From CAYWRZ01 sp964460845 (GTDB taxonomy: Bacteria; Bacteroidota; Bacteroidia; Flavobacteriales_D; UBA2798): DNA of 64,000 nucleotides. The position numbers were made by a program, and so were the translations under genes. The stretch's first letter is position 1, and each line of letters opens with the position of its first letter. The notes below the pieces were generated by a model. The model was not told the origin of the DNA. It saw only the letters and a program-made list of their open reading frames with translations, and did not search any database. Positions 43,244-52,281 of the stretch are shown one piece after another. The stretch lies in contig CAYWRZ010000009.1 in the NCBI GenBank assembly GCA_964460845.1, positions 1-64,000 of the forward strand, written 5' to 3'.

Positions 43244-45298
43244 ATGAGGTTCGTTTACCCGGAATTTTTATTTGCGCTGGCGGCTTTAGCCGTACCGATT
43301 GTTATTCACTTATTTAATTTCCGCAGGTATAAGCGCGTTTATTTCTCGAACGTACGTTTTCTCAAAGAAATAAAGGAACAGACCCAAAGCCGTTCCCGCC
43401 TCAGGCACCTGCTTGTACTTTTGAGCCGTTTGCTCGCCCTTGCCTTCCTTGTGCTGGCTTTTGCCCAGCCTTATATTCCTGGCAGCAATTCGGATACCGC
43501 CAAAGGCAACCGCATCGTTTCGGTATATATCGACAATTCGTTCAGCATGGAGGCCGAAGGCAAAAACGGCTCTCTGCTCGAAACAGCTCGTCGTAAAGCG
43601 GTCGAAATCGCCAATCAGTATGCCGCTACCGACTTGTTTCAACTGGTCACTAACGATTTTGCCGGATACCAGCAGCGTTTGATCAGCCGCGATGAGTTTG
43701 TGGCACAGGTTAGCGAGGTACAGCTTTCGCCCGTATCGCGTACTTTGGGTGAGGTGCTGTCGCGCCAGCTCGATGTGCTGCAGCCCGAAGAGATGCATAC
43801 CCGCCGTTTGGTCTGGATTTCCGATTTTCAGCGCAGCACGGCTCGCTTGGGTGAAACGCCCGGTACCGCTATTCCCCGCGTGGTATGTATTCCGCTTCAG
43901 GCACAGCAGGCCCGTAACCTGTATATCGATTCGGTCTGGTTCGAAACGCCGGTAAGGCAATTGCAGGCCCGCGAAAAACTCTTTGTCCGCATCCGGAACC
44001 TCGGTACCGAACCGGTCGAAAATATTCCTTTACGGCTCGCTATCAACGGGCAGCAAAAAGCGCTTACTTCCTTTTCGGTCGAGGCAGGCAGCTATGCCGA
44101 TTCGGCACTTTATTTTACAAATACGACCGCAGGGATTCAACAAGCCGAAGTAAGTCTTGCCGATGCGCAGGTCACTTTCGACGATTCGTACTTTTTTGTG
44201 TATCCCGTACAGGAACAGGTGCATATCCTCGCTTTATATGGCGATAATCCGGCCGATACGGCATCTTATGTAAGCCGTCTTTTCCGGAACGATGCGTATT
44301 TTTCTTTAAAAAATCAGGCGGCTTCCCGTCTCGACTATTCGACGTTGCCGCGTTACAACCTGGTCATTTTGCACGAGCTTCCTGCCCTTTCGTCGGGATT
44401 GGCGGCTGAGCTGAAGCGCTTTGTGAACGGGGGCGGACACCTGCTTGTTTTTCCTGCCCCGGCTGCCGATTTGCCCTCGTACAACGCGTTTTTTAATGCC
44501 TTTTCCCTTCCGTCGTTTGGGCAGGCCGATACCGCAAAGCTGAGCACGAATCCTCTGCGCTTAGACGATCCCTTCTTTGCACAGGTGTTTGAAAAAAATC
44601 CCGAGCGTATGGATCTGCCTCAGGTTCGTTACCATTATCGGGTAGAGAAGAAGCTGAGTGCCGGAAGGGAGGATTTGCTCACCTTACAGGGCGGCGATCC
44701 TTTACTCTCGAAGTATCCTTCAGGAGCCGGTGCCGTATATGTATCGACGGTTCCACTTCACGAAAAAGCGGGCAATTTTGCGCGTCACGCTATTTTTGTG
44801 CCGGTGGTGCTACGCATAGCCGAACGCAGTCAGCAAGCAGGATTATACGCCCAGGTGATAGGCCGCGATGAGGTAATAAGCCTGCGTAATACACCGCTGA
44901 AAGGCGATGTGCCTTTTGAGTTTCGCAACAGCGACGGCAGTTTTGTCATTATCCCCGAATCGCGCAATACCGGTGCGGGAGTCGAAGTGTATGCGCACGG
45001 ACAGGTATCTGTGGCGGGCAATTATCTCTTGCATTACGACAATGAGCCTATAGCCGGCTCGGGATTCAATTACGATAGGGCCGAATCGGATCTTAGCTGT
45101 TACGAGCCCGAGGCTTTGCGGGCAGTGTTACAGCAAGCCGGATTAACCGAAGTGTCGCTGTTCGAAAACGCATCTGACGAGGTTCCGTTTTCGCTCGAAG
45201 CGGTCGATGATACCGTTGAATACTGGAAATGGTGCATTTTGCTCACGCTTTTGTGCTTAGCGATAGAAATAATGCTGCTCCGGTTTTGGAAAAATTAA
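43244..45298 (+). CDS. BatA/VWA domain membrane protein
   Basis: 684 residues. The N-terminal double-membrane BatA domain (PEFLFALAALAVPIVIHLFN and LRHLLVLLSRLLALAFLVLA) precedes a VWA-like domain with the metal-site motif YIDNSFSMEAE (DxSxS). A beta and Rossmann-like region follows, and a final membrane helix is near the C-terminus (WCILLTLLCLAIEIMLL). Such proteins are found with MoxR or Bat systems and may help with envelope stress tolerance. It ends one base before the dihydroorotase-like gene. Confidence 0.88.
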   Translation: MRFVYPEFLFALAALAVPIVIHLFNFRRYKRVYFSNVRFLKEIKEQTQSRSRLRHLLVLLSRLLALAFLVLAFAQPYIPGSNSDTAKGNRIVSVYIDNSFSMEAEGKNGSLLETARRKAVEIANQYAATDLFQLVTNDFAGYQQRLISRDEFVAQVSEVQLSPVSRTLGEVLSRQLDVLQPEEMHTRRLVWISDFQRSTARLGETPGTAIPRVVCIPLQAQQARNLYIDSVWFETPVRQLQAREKLFVRIRNLGTEPVENIPLRLAINGQQKALTSFSVEAGSYADSALYFTNTTAGIQQAEVSLADAQVTFDDSYFFVYPVQEQVHILALYGDNPADTASYVSRLFRNDAYFSLKNQAASRLDYSTLPRYNLVILHELPALSSGLAAELKRFVNGGGHLLVFPAPAADLPSYNAFFNAFSLPSFGQADTAKLSTNPLRLDDPFFAQVFEKNPERMDLPQVRYHYRVEKKLSAGREDLLTLQGGDPLLSKYPSGAGAVYVSTVPLHEKAGNFARHAIFVPVVLRIAERSQQAGLYAQVIGRDEVISLRNTPLKGDVPFEFRNSDGSFVIIPESRNTGAGVEVYAHGQVSVAGNYLLHYDNEPIAGSGFNYDRAESDLSCYEPEALRAVLQQAGLTEVSLFENASDEVPFSLEAVDDTVEYWKWCILLTLLCLAIEIMLLRFWKN

Positions 45299-45299
45299 A

Positions 45300-46571
45300 G
45301 TGAATACCATGAAGCTGCTCCTTAAAAATGTGACGATTACCGATACATCGTCTCCCCATCACGGCCAAACCACCGATATTTTGGTCGAAGACGCGCGTAT
45401 CCGGCAAATTGCTACGGGTATTTCAGACAGCGAGGCACAGGTGATTGAAGCTGGGAATCTGCACGTTTCTCCGGGATGGGTCGATATGTGTGCCAGCTTC
45501 AGAGACCCAGGGTACGAGCACAAAGAAACCTTACAGACGGGTGCCCGTGCGGCGGTGGCCGGCGGCTTTACCGATGTGGTGCTGATGCCCGATACCCAGC
45601 CGGTGGTGAGCGGCAAAACGCAGGTCGAATACATTGTGAACCGCAGCCGTAGCCTGCCTGTAAACCTGCATCCCTGCGGGTCTCTCTCCAATGCTTTCGA
45701 CGGCGAAAACCTCTCCGAAATGTACGATATGCAGCAGGCCGGTGCAGTGGCTTTTACCGATAACCGACATTATGTAAAAGCCGGATTATTATCGAGAGCT
45801 TTGCTTTATGGTCGTAATGTGGATGCGCTGATCATGACTTTTCCGCACGATCCTTCGCTGGCACCCGGCGGAATGATGAGCGAAGGTGTACAGTCCACCT
45901 TATTAGGCTTAAAAGGCATACCGGCCATTGCCGAAGAGGTGCCGGTAATGCGCGATATTTTTTTAGCCGGATACCATAAAGCACCTCTGCATTTTATGGC
46001 TTTATCTTCTTCTCAGAGTGTAGCCCGCGTGGCCGAGGCCAAACAGAAAGGAATACCCGTTACCGCTCAGGTGGCAGCCTGGCAACTGTATTTTACCGAC
46101 AGCGATTTGCAGGAGTTTGATACCAACCTGAAATTGAGTCCTCCGCTGCGTACGCAAGAAGAAAACCGCGCCTTGTGCGAGGCGCTGAAAGAGGGGATTA
46201 TCGACTGTATCTGCTCGGCGCATTCGCCCGAAGATCCCGAAAGCAAAAAAGTGGAGTTTGACCATGCCGAATTTGGCATGATAGCGTTAGAAACGGCGTT
46301 CGCTGCGGCCAACTACGTGCTGGGCGATACCCTTGGTTTGGCTGCGCTCATCGAAAAGTTCACCGTCAATCCGCGTCGTATTCTCAGACTTCCAGCCATC
46401 AGCATTGCCGAGGGCAATGAAGCCGTAATGACCCTTTTTGATCCCGATGCCGAATGGACTTACACAGAAAAAGACATCCGTTCGCGTTCGCGTAACACAC
46501 CTTTTCCCGGACGCCCACTGCGCGGAAAAGTGTATGGAATTGTGCAGAAAGGAAATTATTTCCCGGCCTGA
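45300..46571 (+). CDS. Dihydroorotase-like amidohydrolase lacking metal ligands (PyrC' type)
   Basis: 423 residues, clearly of the dihydroorotase/allantoinase fold (GFTDVVLMPDTQPVVSGK, MSEGVQSTLLGLKGIPAIAE, LKLSPPLRTQEENRAL, FGMIALETAFAAAN). However, the DxHxH zinc motif reads D62-MC-AS-FRDPG, so both histidines are gone. The later ligand positions also lack His/Asp: MTFPHDPSL in place of the HCED-type motif, HFMALSSS in place of HxxHVS, and CSAHSPEDP in place of the TDHAP aspartate. It is probably a non-catalytic partner of aspartate transcarbamoylase or a true dihydroorotase elsewhere. GTG 45300 or ATG 45309 may be the start. Confidence 0.85.
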   Translation: MNTMKLLLKNVTITDTSSPHHGQTTDILVEDARIRQIATGISDSEAQVIEAGNLHVSPGWVDMCASFRDPGYEHKETLQTGARAAVAGGFTDVVLMPDTQPVVSGKTQVEYIVNRSRSLPVNLHPCGSLSNAFDGENLSEMYDMQQAGAVAFTDNRHYVKAGLLSRALLYGRNVDALIMTFPHDPSLAPGGMMSEGVQSTLLGLKGIPAIAEEVPVMRDIFLAGYHKAPLHFMALSSSQSVARVAEAKQKGIPVTAQVAAWQLYFTDSDLQEFDTNLKLSPPLRTQEENRALCEALKEGIIDCICSAHSPEDPESKKVEFDHAEFGMIALETAFAAANYVLGDTLGLAALIEKFTVNPRRILRLPAISIAEGNEAVMTLFDPDAEWTYTEKDIRSRSRNTPFPGRPLRGKVYGIVQKGNYFPA

Positions 46572-47644
46572 AGCACGATAAAGCGTTGTGGCGTATAATT
46601 CCGGTTGGCGCTTTTTACCCTTAACAGATAAGTACCGTTTGCCATTCCCTGGGCATCTATCCTTGTGGATAAAGATCCCGTTTCCAGCCGTTGACTTTTG
46701 ACCAATGCGCCCTGAAGCGTATAGATTTCGGCTATGGCGTCTTTTGCCCATCCTTCGTCGTTACTGAGCCAAAACAGATCTTGTGTCGGGTTGGGGAAAA
46801 TGCGAATAGCTGCCGGCGCCTGGTGCGATTCGACCGAAAGGAGGTAAGGCCTTAGGCTGTCGCGGTAGGTAACGGTAGTAATGGTACCGCTGATGGAGCT
46901 GATTTGCAGCAGGGGCGCTTCAGGACCTTCTCCCAGCCAATGGTATTGTGTTTCGGTGGGGCGGTTAAAGGCGAAGCCGGTACCTAATTGATCGACATAT
47001 ATCGAATCTTCTGTATCGATTTCCAGCTTTACGCGAAGCGTCTGGAAAGTGCCGAAAGGCGTGGTCAGATCGCCCCATCCGTCCACTACCGCACTTACCC
47101 ATTTACGCTGGCGGTATGCGCCAAGAGAGGGGAGGGTGAGCGAAAGTTCGGAGTAAGAGGTGTATTGCTTGTTATAAGTCAGCGGAAAGCTATATATCGT
47201 ATCGATCGGGTTGTTGCGTACACCCAGCGGAATGCCGTTGAAATTGGCACCTATGCCGGCATTTTTATGCCCTTCGGCATCGCTCCGGTAGAAAAAATAA
47301 ACGTTTTCTAACGTAAAAAACCCGGGAATGCTGATGTCGGGTCCGCGCATGGCGTAGCTTGATCGGTGGTTCGGATAGAGCGCGCTGTTAAAGAAAATCT
47401 GAAACACCGTAGGCATGGTATTTACAGGGTGGCAGGTATCTACCCTTTGTGAGAGCGGGACGAGAAATGAAAAATCCCAGGCGTAGTTTGTACCGGTAAG
47501 CGTAGGGTCTATGCTCCATTGGTCGTTGGTGGTGCTCAAACGCAGCGTATCACCGGCCTGTGGCATATCGTTTTCGGTAATGGTAATTTGGGCGGTAGCC
47601 ACACTTAGGGTAAAACAGAAAAAAACGGGTAGCAGTTTCTTCAT
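46556..47644 (-). CDS. Secreted protein with T9SS C-terminal sorting domain
   Basis: 362 residues. A signal peptide (LLPVFFCFTLSVATAQ) leads into a beta-rich middle with no recognisable enzyme motif (for example WAWDFSFLVPL-type strands and FGTFQTLRVKLEIDTED). The end is a T9SS type A sorting domain (IRIFPNPTQDLFWLSNDE ... GTYLLRVKSANRNY). It is therefore exported through T9SS. The 3' end overlaps the convergent dihydroorotase-like gene by 16 bases. Confidence 0.83.
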   Translation of the reverse strand: MKKLLPVFFCFTLSVATAQITITENDMPQAGDTLRLSTTNDQWSIDPTLTGTNYAWDFSFLVPLSQRVDTCHPVNTMPTVFQIFFNSALYPNHRSSYAMRGPDISIPGFFTLENVYFFYRSDAEGHKNAGIGANFNGIPLGVRNNPIDTIYSFPLTYNKQYTSYSELSLTLPSLGAYRQRKWVSAVVDGWGDLTTPFGTFQTLRVKLEIDTEDSIYVDQLGTGFAFNRPTETQYHWLGEGPEAPLLQISSISGTITTVTYRDSLRPYLLSVESHQAPAAIRIFPNPTQDLFWLSNDEGWAKDAIAEIYTLQGALVKSQRLETGSLSTRIDAQGMANGTYLLRVKSANRNYTPQRFIVLQAGK

Positions 47645-47723
47645 AGCAAGAGAAAATTAGCTTCCAATATAGATCAAAATATTGTGAAACCGTTCACTAC
47701 GACGAGGGCTATTAAAAAAAGAA

Positions 47724-48947
47724 TTAGCCTGCAAGGAGGGCCAGCGCCTCTTCGGGAGTACGGCTGCCCGGAAAAAAGGAGAGCATTTTGAGCATGACGC
47801 GATCCACTACCGAGTCGGGACAGGAGGCTCCGCTGGTAAGCACAATGCGGGCAGGGGTAGAAACGGGCAGGAAAGAAGCGGTGTCCTGTATGGTTTTGTG
47901 GTGAATATCGAAGTGGCGGATACGGCCTTCGTCGCTGATTTGACTTTCGTCGTGGATGAAATAGGTCGCGAAGCGGGGTTCGAGCAGTTCTACCAGGTGC
48001 GTGGTATTGGAACTGTTGTAGCCGCCTATCACGAGGGCAAGGTCGGCTTCCTGTTGGAGCAATCCGTAGGTAGCCTGCTGGTTGTCGTTGGTCGCGTAGC
48101 AGAGGGTGTCGCGGGTATCGGCAAAATGAGCGGTTATCGGTTCGGTGGGGTATTTTTCGACCATTACCTGCCGCAGGTAATCGGCTATCTCCTGGGTTTC
48201 GGTGGCCAGCATGGTGGTCTGATTGATAACCCCGATACGTTGCAGGTCGCGGGTTACCTCGAAGCCTTCGGAATAGCGCCCCGCAAAATAGCGGTAGAAT
48301 TCTTCGGCCGGAAGCGTGCCCCGTATGATATCGCCCAGCAGCTTGGTCTCGCTGAGGTCTTTGACCACCACCGAAGGGGCTTCCTGACGGCTGTGCGAAA
48401 AAGTGGCGCGGGTTTCTTCGTGCCGGTGCTTTCCGTGGATAACAATCGAATAGGCATCTTTACCGAGTTTTTCGGCACGGTTCCATACTCTTTCTACAAA
48501 AGGACAGGTAGTATTGTAACGGTGTATGCTTATGCCAAGGTCGGTGAGCTTTTTTTCTATATCGAGCGTAGTGCCGAAGGCCGGAATAATCACAATATCG
48601 CCCGAGTGTAGCTCTTCCCAGGGAATAAGCTGTGTGCCGTGCGTATCCATAATAAACCTTACCCCCCTGGCCAGCAAATCGTTGTTCACTTCAGGGTTAT
48701 GGATCATCTGGCTGAGCAGAAAAATACGTTTGTCAGGATTCTCTTCGAGCGCGCGGTATGAAATTTCGATCGCATTTTCCACTCCGTAACAAAAACCGAA
48801 ATGCCGTGCAATGATGAACTGTACAGGGCCGAAATCGAGTAGGGTTGGACTGAAATCTTTTTTTCGCGGATCGGTCGTTTTACGGATTTCTTTTACCCGA
48901 CTGATAATCGGAGAGCGATAAAAAGAAGGTATTTCGAAGGTTTTCAT
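47724..48947 (-). CDS. ispH: 4-hydroxy-3-methylbut-2-enyl diphosphate reductase (long form)
   Basis: 407 residues, longer than the E. coli enzyme as is usual in Bacteroidota. The three cluster cysteines are in ARHFGFCYGVENAIEI, RYNTTCPFVERVWNRA and LTSGASCPDSVVDRVML. The substrate-binding IVIHGKHRHEETRATFS and VIGGYNSSNTTHLVEL are conserved. It makes IPP and DMAPP in the final step of the MEP isoprenoid pathway. It is a single gene and appears intact. Confidence 0.96.
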   Translation of the reverse strand: MKTFEIPSFYRSPIISRVKEIRKTTDPRKKDFSPTLLDFGPVQFIIARHFGFCYGVENAIEISYRALEENPDKRIFLLSQMIHNPEVNNDLLARGVRFIMDTHGTQLIPWEELHSGDIVIIPAFGTTLDIEKKLTDLGISIHRYNTTCPFVERVWNRAEKLGKDAYSIVIHGKHRHEETRATFSHSRQEAPSVVVKDLSETKLLGDIIRGTLPAEEFYRYFAGRYSEGFEVTRDLQRIGVINQTTMLATETQEIADYLRQVMVEKYPTEPITAHFADTRDTLCYATNDNQQATYGLLQQEADLALVIGGYNSSNTTHLVELLEPRFATYFIHDESQISDEGRIRHFDIHHKTIQDTASFLPVSTPARIVLTSGASCPDSVVDRVMLKMLSFFPGSRTPEEALALLAG

Positions 48948-48985
48948 AACCGTTTACAAAGGTACGAAAACTTTTGCGCCGCTGC

Positions 48986-49726
48986 TTAGTCCACTTTTTC
49001 GCCCCGCAGGTAGTTTTGTTCGCGGGTAAGCTGTCCGTTTTCGTCGTAAAATTTCCAGTTTCCTTGCTCTACATAATCGGATCGACTTTCGTCGTACAGC
49101 TTGGTACCTTCGGCTTTGATTTTTCCCGAAGCATAATATTCGGTATAGGAATAGAGGCGTTTCTTTTTGTCGGTCAGCTCCATTGTTTTTTCGGGACTAC
49201 CGTTTTCATAGAAAAAGCGCAGGTACTCGTATTGCCTTTTTTTGGTGAAACGTTCGGTAAACACTACAATGCCTTCTTCGTTGTAATCAATCCAAAGGGT
49301 CACTTCTCCGTTGAAATAATTTACCTCCGATTTCAGCTTGCCGTTGGGATAATACAATTTGGCCGAGGCTTTATAGCCTTCGTTTCCTTTAAATTCGCGC
49401 TCAAGCGTGCCGTCGGGGTAGAAATTTTTGTACTGGTGCACTTTTCCGTCCACATAAAAACCTTTGTGCAGCAGCTCACCGCCGGTATAAAAATCTTCTA
49501 TCCATAGCTGGCAGCGTACCGAGCCACAGTAACGGACCGAGTCGCCACGCAAAATACCGTTGTATTCTTCGTAAAAAGTGATGCCGTAAATCGAGTCGAT
49601 CATTTTGGAAGCCTCGTAATACTTGATTTCGGTGGATTCGCGTCGCAGGTTGAACTGGGCGCTTGCTTCGGCGCACAGCCCCGCAAAAAGGAGAAAAACG
49701 GCAGTAAAGCGTAAGGAGAAAGACAT
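48986..49726 (-). CDS. Exported MORN-repeat protein (YwqK type)
   Basis: 246 residues from MSFSLRFTAVFLLFAGLCAE (signal peptide ending ASAQF); the frame opens at 49801, but the extension has no homology I can see. The body holds MORN-like antitoxin-type (YwqK) repeats: FYVDGKVHQYKNFYPDGTLE, KLYYPNGKLKSEVNYFNGE, FYENGSPEKTMEL and YYASGKIKAEGTKLY. Such repeats occur in scaffold and toxin-neutralising proteins. It is divergent from the LapA-like gene. Function unknown. Confidence 0.8.
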   Translation of the reverse strand: MSFSLRFTAVFLLFAGLCAEASAQFNLRRESTEIKYYEASKMIDSIYGITFYEEYNGILRGDSVRYCGSVRCQLWIEDFYTGGELLHKGFYVDGKVHQYKNFYPDGTLEREFKGNEGYKASAKLYYPNGKLKSEVNYFNGEVTLWIDYNEEGIVVFTERFTKKRQYEYLRFFYENGSPEKTMELTDKKKRLYSYTEYYASGKIKAEGTKLYDESRSDYVEQGNWKFYDENGQLTREQNYLRGEKVD

Positions 49727-49889
49727 GGCAGCGGTAAATGAGAGGGCAAAGCTACAAATTTTAGCGTCAGGCACCGTGAAGGCCGCACAAGCCTTTTTCA
49801 CAGCTTGTACACAGGCACAATTTCGGAGCGAAAGTCCTGATAGTCTAAAATTTAATTCTAATTTTAGAATCTGTAACCTTTATTTTGGT

Positions 49890-50204
49890 ATGGCACAACA
49901 AGAACAAAGCTTTCTGGTACGTTATCGAAAGGAGATTATCATTGCCATCATTGCCGTGCTGATGCTGGTATTTATCGTCCAAAATTCGGATAAGACCCGT
50001 TTCCACCTTGTGTTTTATACATTCGAGGTCTCGCTTATCTTCCTGATTGCTTTTTTCTTTGCAATGGGCGCATTGACGATATGGGTGCGTTATTATTTCC
50101 TCAAAAAAGAAAAAGACCGTCAGATTGAACAGCTCGAAGCGCGGATTAAAAAACTGGAACAGGCACAAAAGCAGCGTGATACGGTTCCGCCTGCGGTAAA
50201 CTGA
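49890..50204 (+). CDS. LapA-domain (DUF1049) membrane protein
   Basis: 104 residues from MAQQEQSFLVRYRKEIIIAI. Two membrane helices (about 12-31 and 44-65) carry the LapA signature VFIVQNSDKTRFHLVFYTFE. A C-terminal coiled coil follows (RQIEQLEARIKKLEQAQKQ). The frame opens at 49623, but that extension runs antisense through the start of the divergent gene. It probably assists inner-membrane or lipopolysaccharide-linked assembly, as proposed for LapA. The MBL-fold hydrolase begins 17 bases later. Confidence 0.85.
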   Translation: MAQQEQSFLVRYRKEIIIAIIAVLMLVFIVQNSDKTRFHLVFYTFEVSLIFLIAFFFAMGALTIWVRYYFLKKEKDRQIEQLEARIKKLEQAQKQRDTVPPAVN

Positions 50205-50221
50205 GGTCCGACACCAAGCCC

Positions 50222-50989
50222 ATGAAAGTTACTTTTCTCGGTACGGGTACTTCGCAGGGAGTGCCGGTGATAGCTTGCAATTGCGAGGTATGCCGCTCTG
50301 CCGATCTGCGCGATAACCGCTTGCGTGCTTCCGTGCTGGTCGAAACGGAGGGCAAAACCATCGTGATCGATACCGGTCCCGATTTTCGGCAGCAGATGCT
50401 CCGTGCAGGCGTGCAGCAGCTCGATGCGGTAGTGTTTACCCATGCGCATAAAGACCATATCGCCGGACTTGACGATGTCAGGGCCTTTAATTTCAGTCAG
50501 GGTAAAAGCATGAACATCTACGCCACCGAGGCTGTACAAGAAGCGTTGCACCGTGAGTTTCACTACGCCTTCGACAATCGCTTAAACCGTTACCCGGGTG
50601 TACCCGAGCTCCACCTGATTACCATCGGCAACGCGCCTTTTTCTGCCGAAGGCATTTCGTTTACACCCATCGAAACCCTGCACTACAAAATGCCGGTGCT
50701 GGGCTTCCGTATCGGCAAATTCACCTATATCACCGATGCCAAAACCATCAGCGAAAAAGAGCTGGAGAAAGTAAAAGGCACCGAAGTGCTGGTGCTGAAT
50801 GCGCTGCGTCATACCGAGCACATCTCGCATTTTAACTTAGAGGAGGCCCTCGAAGTGATGCGGTATATTGCCCCGAAAAAAGGATACCTCACGCATATCA
50901 GTCACCTGATGGGCAAACACGCCGAAGTAAACCCGACCTTACCCGAAGGCATCGAAATCGCTTACGATCAACTTACCGTTCATTTATGA
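50222..50989 (+). CDS. MBL-fold metal hydrolase, PhnP-like
   Basis: 255 residues. The start FLGTGTSQGVPVIACNCEVC has the three N-terminal cysteines (19, 21, 24) seen in PhnP-type phosphodiesterases. The metallo-beta-lactamase motif is FTHAHKDHIAG (His74, His76, Asp78, His79), with FTYITDAKTIS and LTHISHLMGKHAEV completing the site. It is probably a cyclic-phosphodiesterase; no other phosphonate genes are present, so the substrate is open. The start of the next gene overlaps its stop by four bases. Confidence 0.88.
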   Translation: MKVTFLGTGTSQGVPVIACNCEVCRSADLRDNRLRASVLVETEGKTIVIDTGPDFRQQMLRAGVQQLDAVVFTHAHKDHIAGLDDVRAFNFSQGKSMNIYATEAVQEALHREFHYAFDNRLNRYPGVPELHLITIGNAPFSAEGISFTPIETLHYKMPVLGFRIGKFTYITDAKTISEKELEKVKGTEVLVLNALRHTEHISHFNLEEALEVMRYIAPKKGYLTHISHLMGKHAEVNPTLPEGIEIAYDQLTVHL

Positions 50990-51543
50990 AAAAAAGTGTT
51001 ATTCTGCTGGCATTTTTGCTGGGTATTACAGCCTCTTTTGCGCAGCAGGGGCAGGATTCGCTGGCTGTAAAAACCGACGACAATACGTACGTTTGGTATC
51101 CGGTAAAAATCAGCGCCGACAAAAGTCAGGGCGGACAGGTAACGGCGGTGTATGCGCACGATACTACCGTGACGGCCTATGTCAAAAATTATTACATGGG
51201 CTATCAGAGCGGAATTACACGTACCTTTTATCCTACCGGCGAAAAAATGGAATTGATCGTGTATCAGAAAGGAAAGAAAAACGGCGATTATACCTATTAC
51301 GGGAAAGACGGACAGGTGAAGACCAAGGGTGAGTATCGCGACGATCGCAAAGACGGCTACTGGGCTTACCGCTCGCAAAATTTATACGGCTCTTACCGCA
51401 AAGGCTTGAAAGCAAAAAGGTGGAAATGGTACTACAGTGGGGGGCGTTCTTATTTCAGCTTCCGCTACAATCGCAAAGGCGAGTTGGTCAAATCGAACGT
51501 GGCGGAGCAGTATGCCGATAAGGTTCCGCTAATCAATGAGTGA
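50986..51543 (+). CDS. Exported MORN-type repeat protein
   Basis: 185 residues. A signal peptide (SVILLAFLLGITASFAQQ) precedes MORN-like repeats (YYMGYQSGITRTFYPTGEKM, YQKGKKNGDYTYYGKDGQV, YRDDRKDGYWAYRSQNLYG). The start overlaps the PhnP-like stop (ATGA), so the two are coupled. The 3' end overlaps the convergent ZIP gene by 11 bases. A second, longer MORN protein lies at 48986-49726. Function unknown. Confidence 0.8.
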   Translation: MKKSVILLAFLLGITASFAQQGQDSLAVKTDDNTYVWYPVKISADKSQGGQVTAVYAHDTTVTAYVKNYYMGYQSGITRTFYPTGEKMELIVYQKGKKNGDYTYYGKDGQVKTKGEYRDDRKDGYWAYRSQNLYGSYRKGLKAKRWKWYYSGGRSYFSFRYNRKGELVKSNVAEQYADKVPLINE

Positions 51544-52273
51544 TAATCGCTACGCCCGCCCCGGCAAGGATAGAAAGAAACTTGAACAGGTTAAAGCGGT
51601 GCCCTTCCGACGATTCGAACAGGATAGTAGTCGAGATATGTAAGAACATACCGACCACCAGGGCCAGTATCCGGTCGAAAAAGCCGTGCATAAGCGAGCT
51701 GAGATCTTCTCCGAATACGTGTGCCGAAAAGGTGCCCAAGGGCCCCATTATCGCAAATACGGATAGCCATAAAATGCTGGTACTGCGTTTCATCCCCGAT
51801 TGAATGAACATACTTACCAGGGCAATAGATACCGGAATGTTATGGAACACCACACCTAACAGCAGCGAATGATTACCGTGGTCGTGCGTTTCGTGGTGAA
51901 TGTGGTGAATCTCTCTTTCGAGCGGAATCCCTTCTACAAAGGCATGAATACAGAGGCTGATCATCAGCACTATAGGGAAACGGCGTTCGCGGTGGTGATG
52001 TACGTGTACGTGGCCGTGCTCGATGCCGTCTGAGAAAAACTCGAGTAGCAACTGGAACAGAAAGCCGATAAGGATAAACAGTCCGATATGTGTAGTACCT
52101 GAGCCATATACCTCGGGGATCAGGTGTAAGAAAGAAACAGACAACAGGAAAGCGCCGCTAAAGGCCAGCAGCAGCTTGAGCGTTCTGCCGCCGGTAGGCC
52201 CTGCAAAAACGACAAGCAGCCCGCCGCACATCACAGACAGGATCAGGGATACGTAAACGATAAGATCTTCCAA
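51533..52273 (-). CDS. ZIP family metal transporter
   Basis: 246 residues and about eight helices. The histidine-rich cytoplasmic loop is HGHVHVHHHRERRFP. The metal-site helices carry CIHAFVEGIPLE (TM4) and GVVFHNIPVSIALVSMF (TM5), the core ZIP signature. It imports divalent metals, probably zinc or iron. The methyltransferase gene lies nine bases upstream on the same strand. Confidence 0.9.
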   Translation of the reverse strand: MEDLIVYVSLILSVMCGGLLVVFAGPTGGRTLKLLLAFSGAFLLSVSFLHLIPEVYGSGTTHIGLFILIGFLFQLLLEFFSDGIEHGHVHVHHHRERRFPIVLMISLCIHAFVEGIPLEREIHHIHHETHDHGNHSLLLGVVFHNIPVSIALVSMFIQSGMKRSTSILWLSVFAIMGPLGTFSAHVFGEDLSSLMHGFFDRILALVVGMFLHISTTILFESSEGHRFNLFKFLSILAGAGVAIITH

Positions 52274-52281
52274 ACGCAGCG

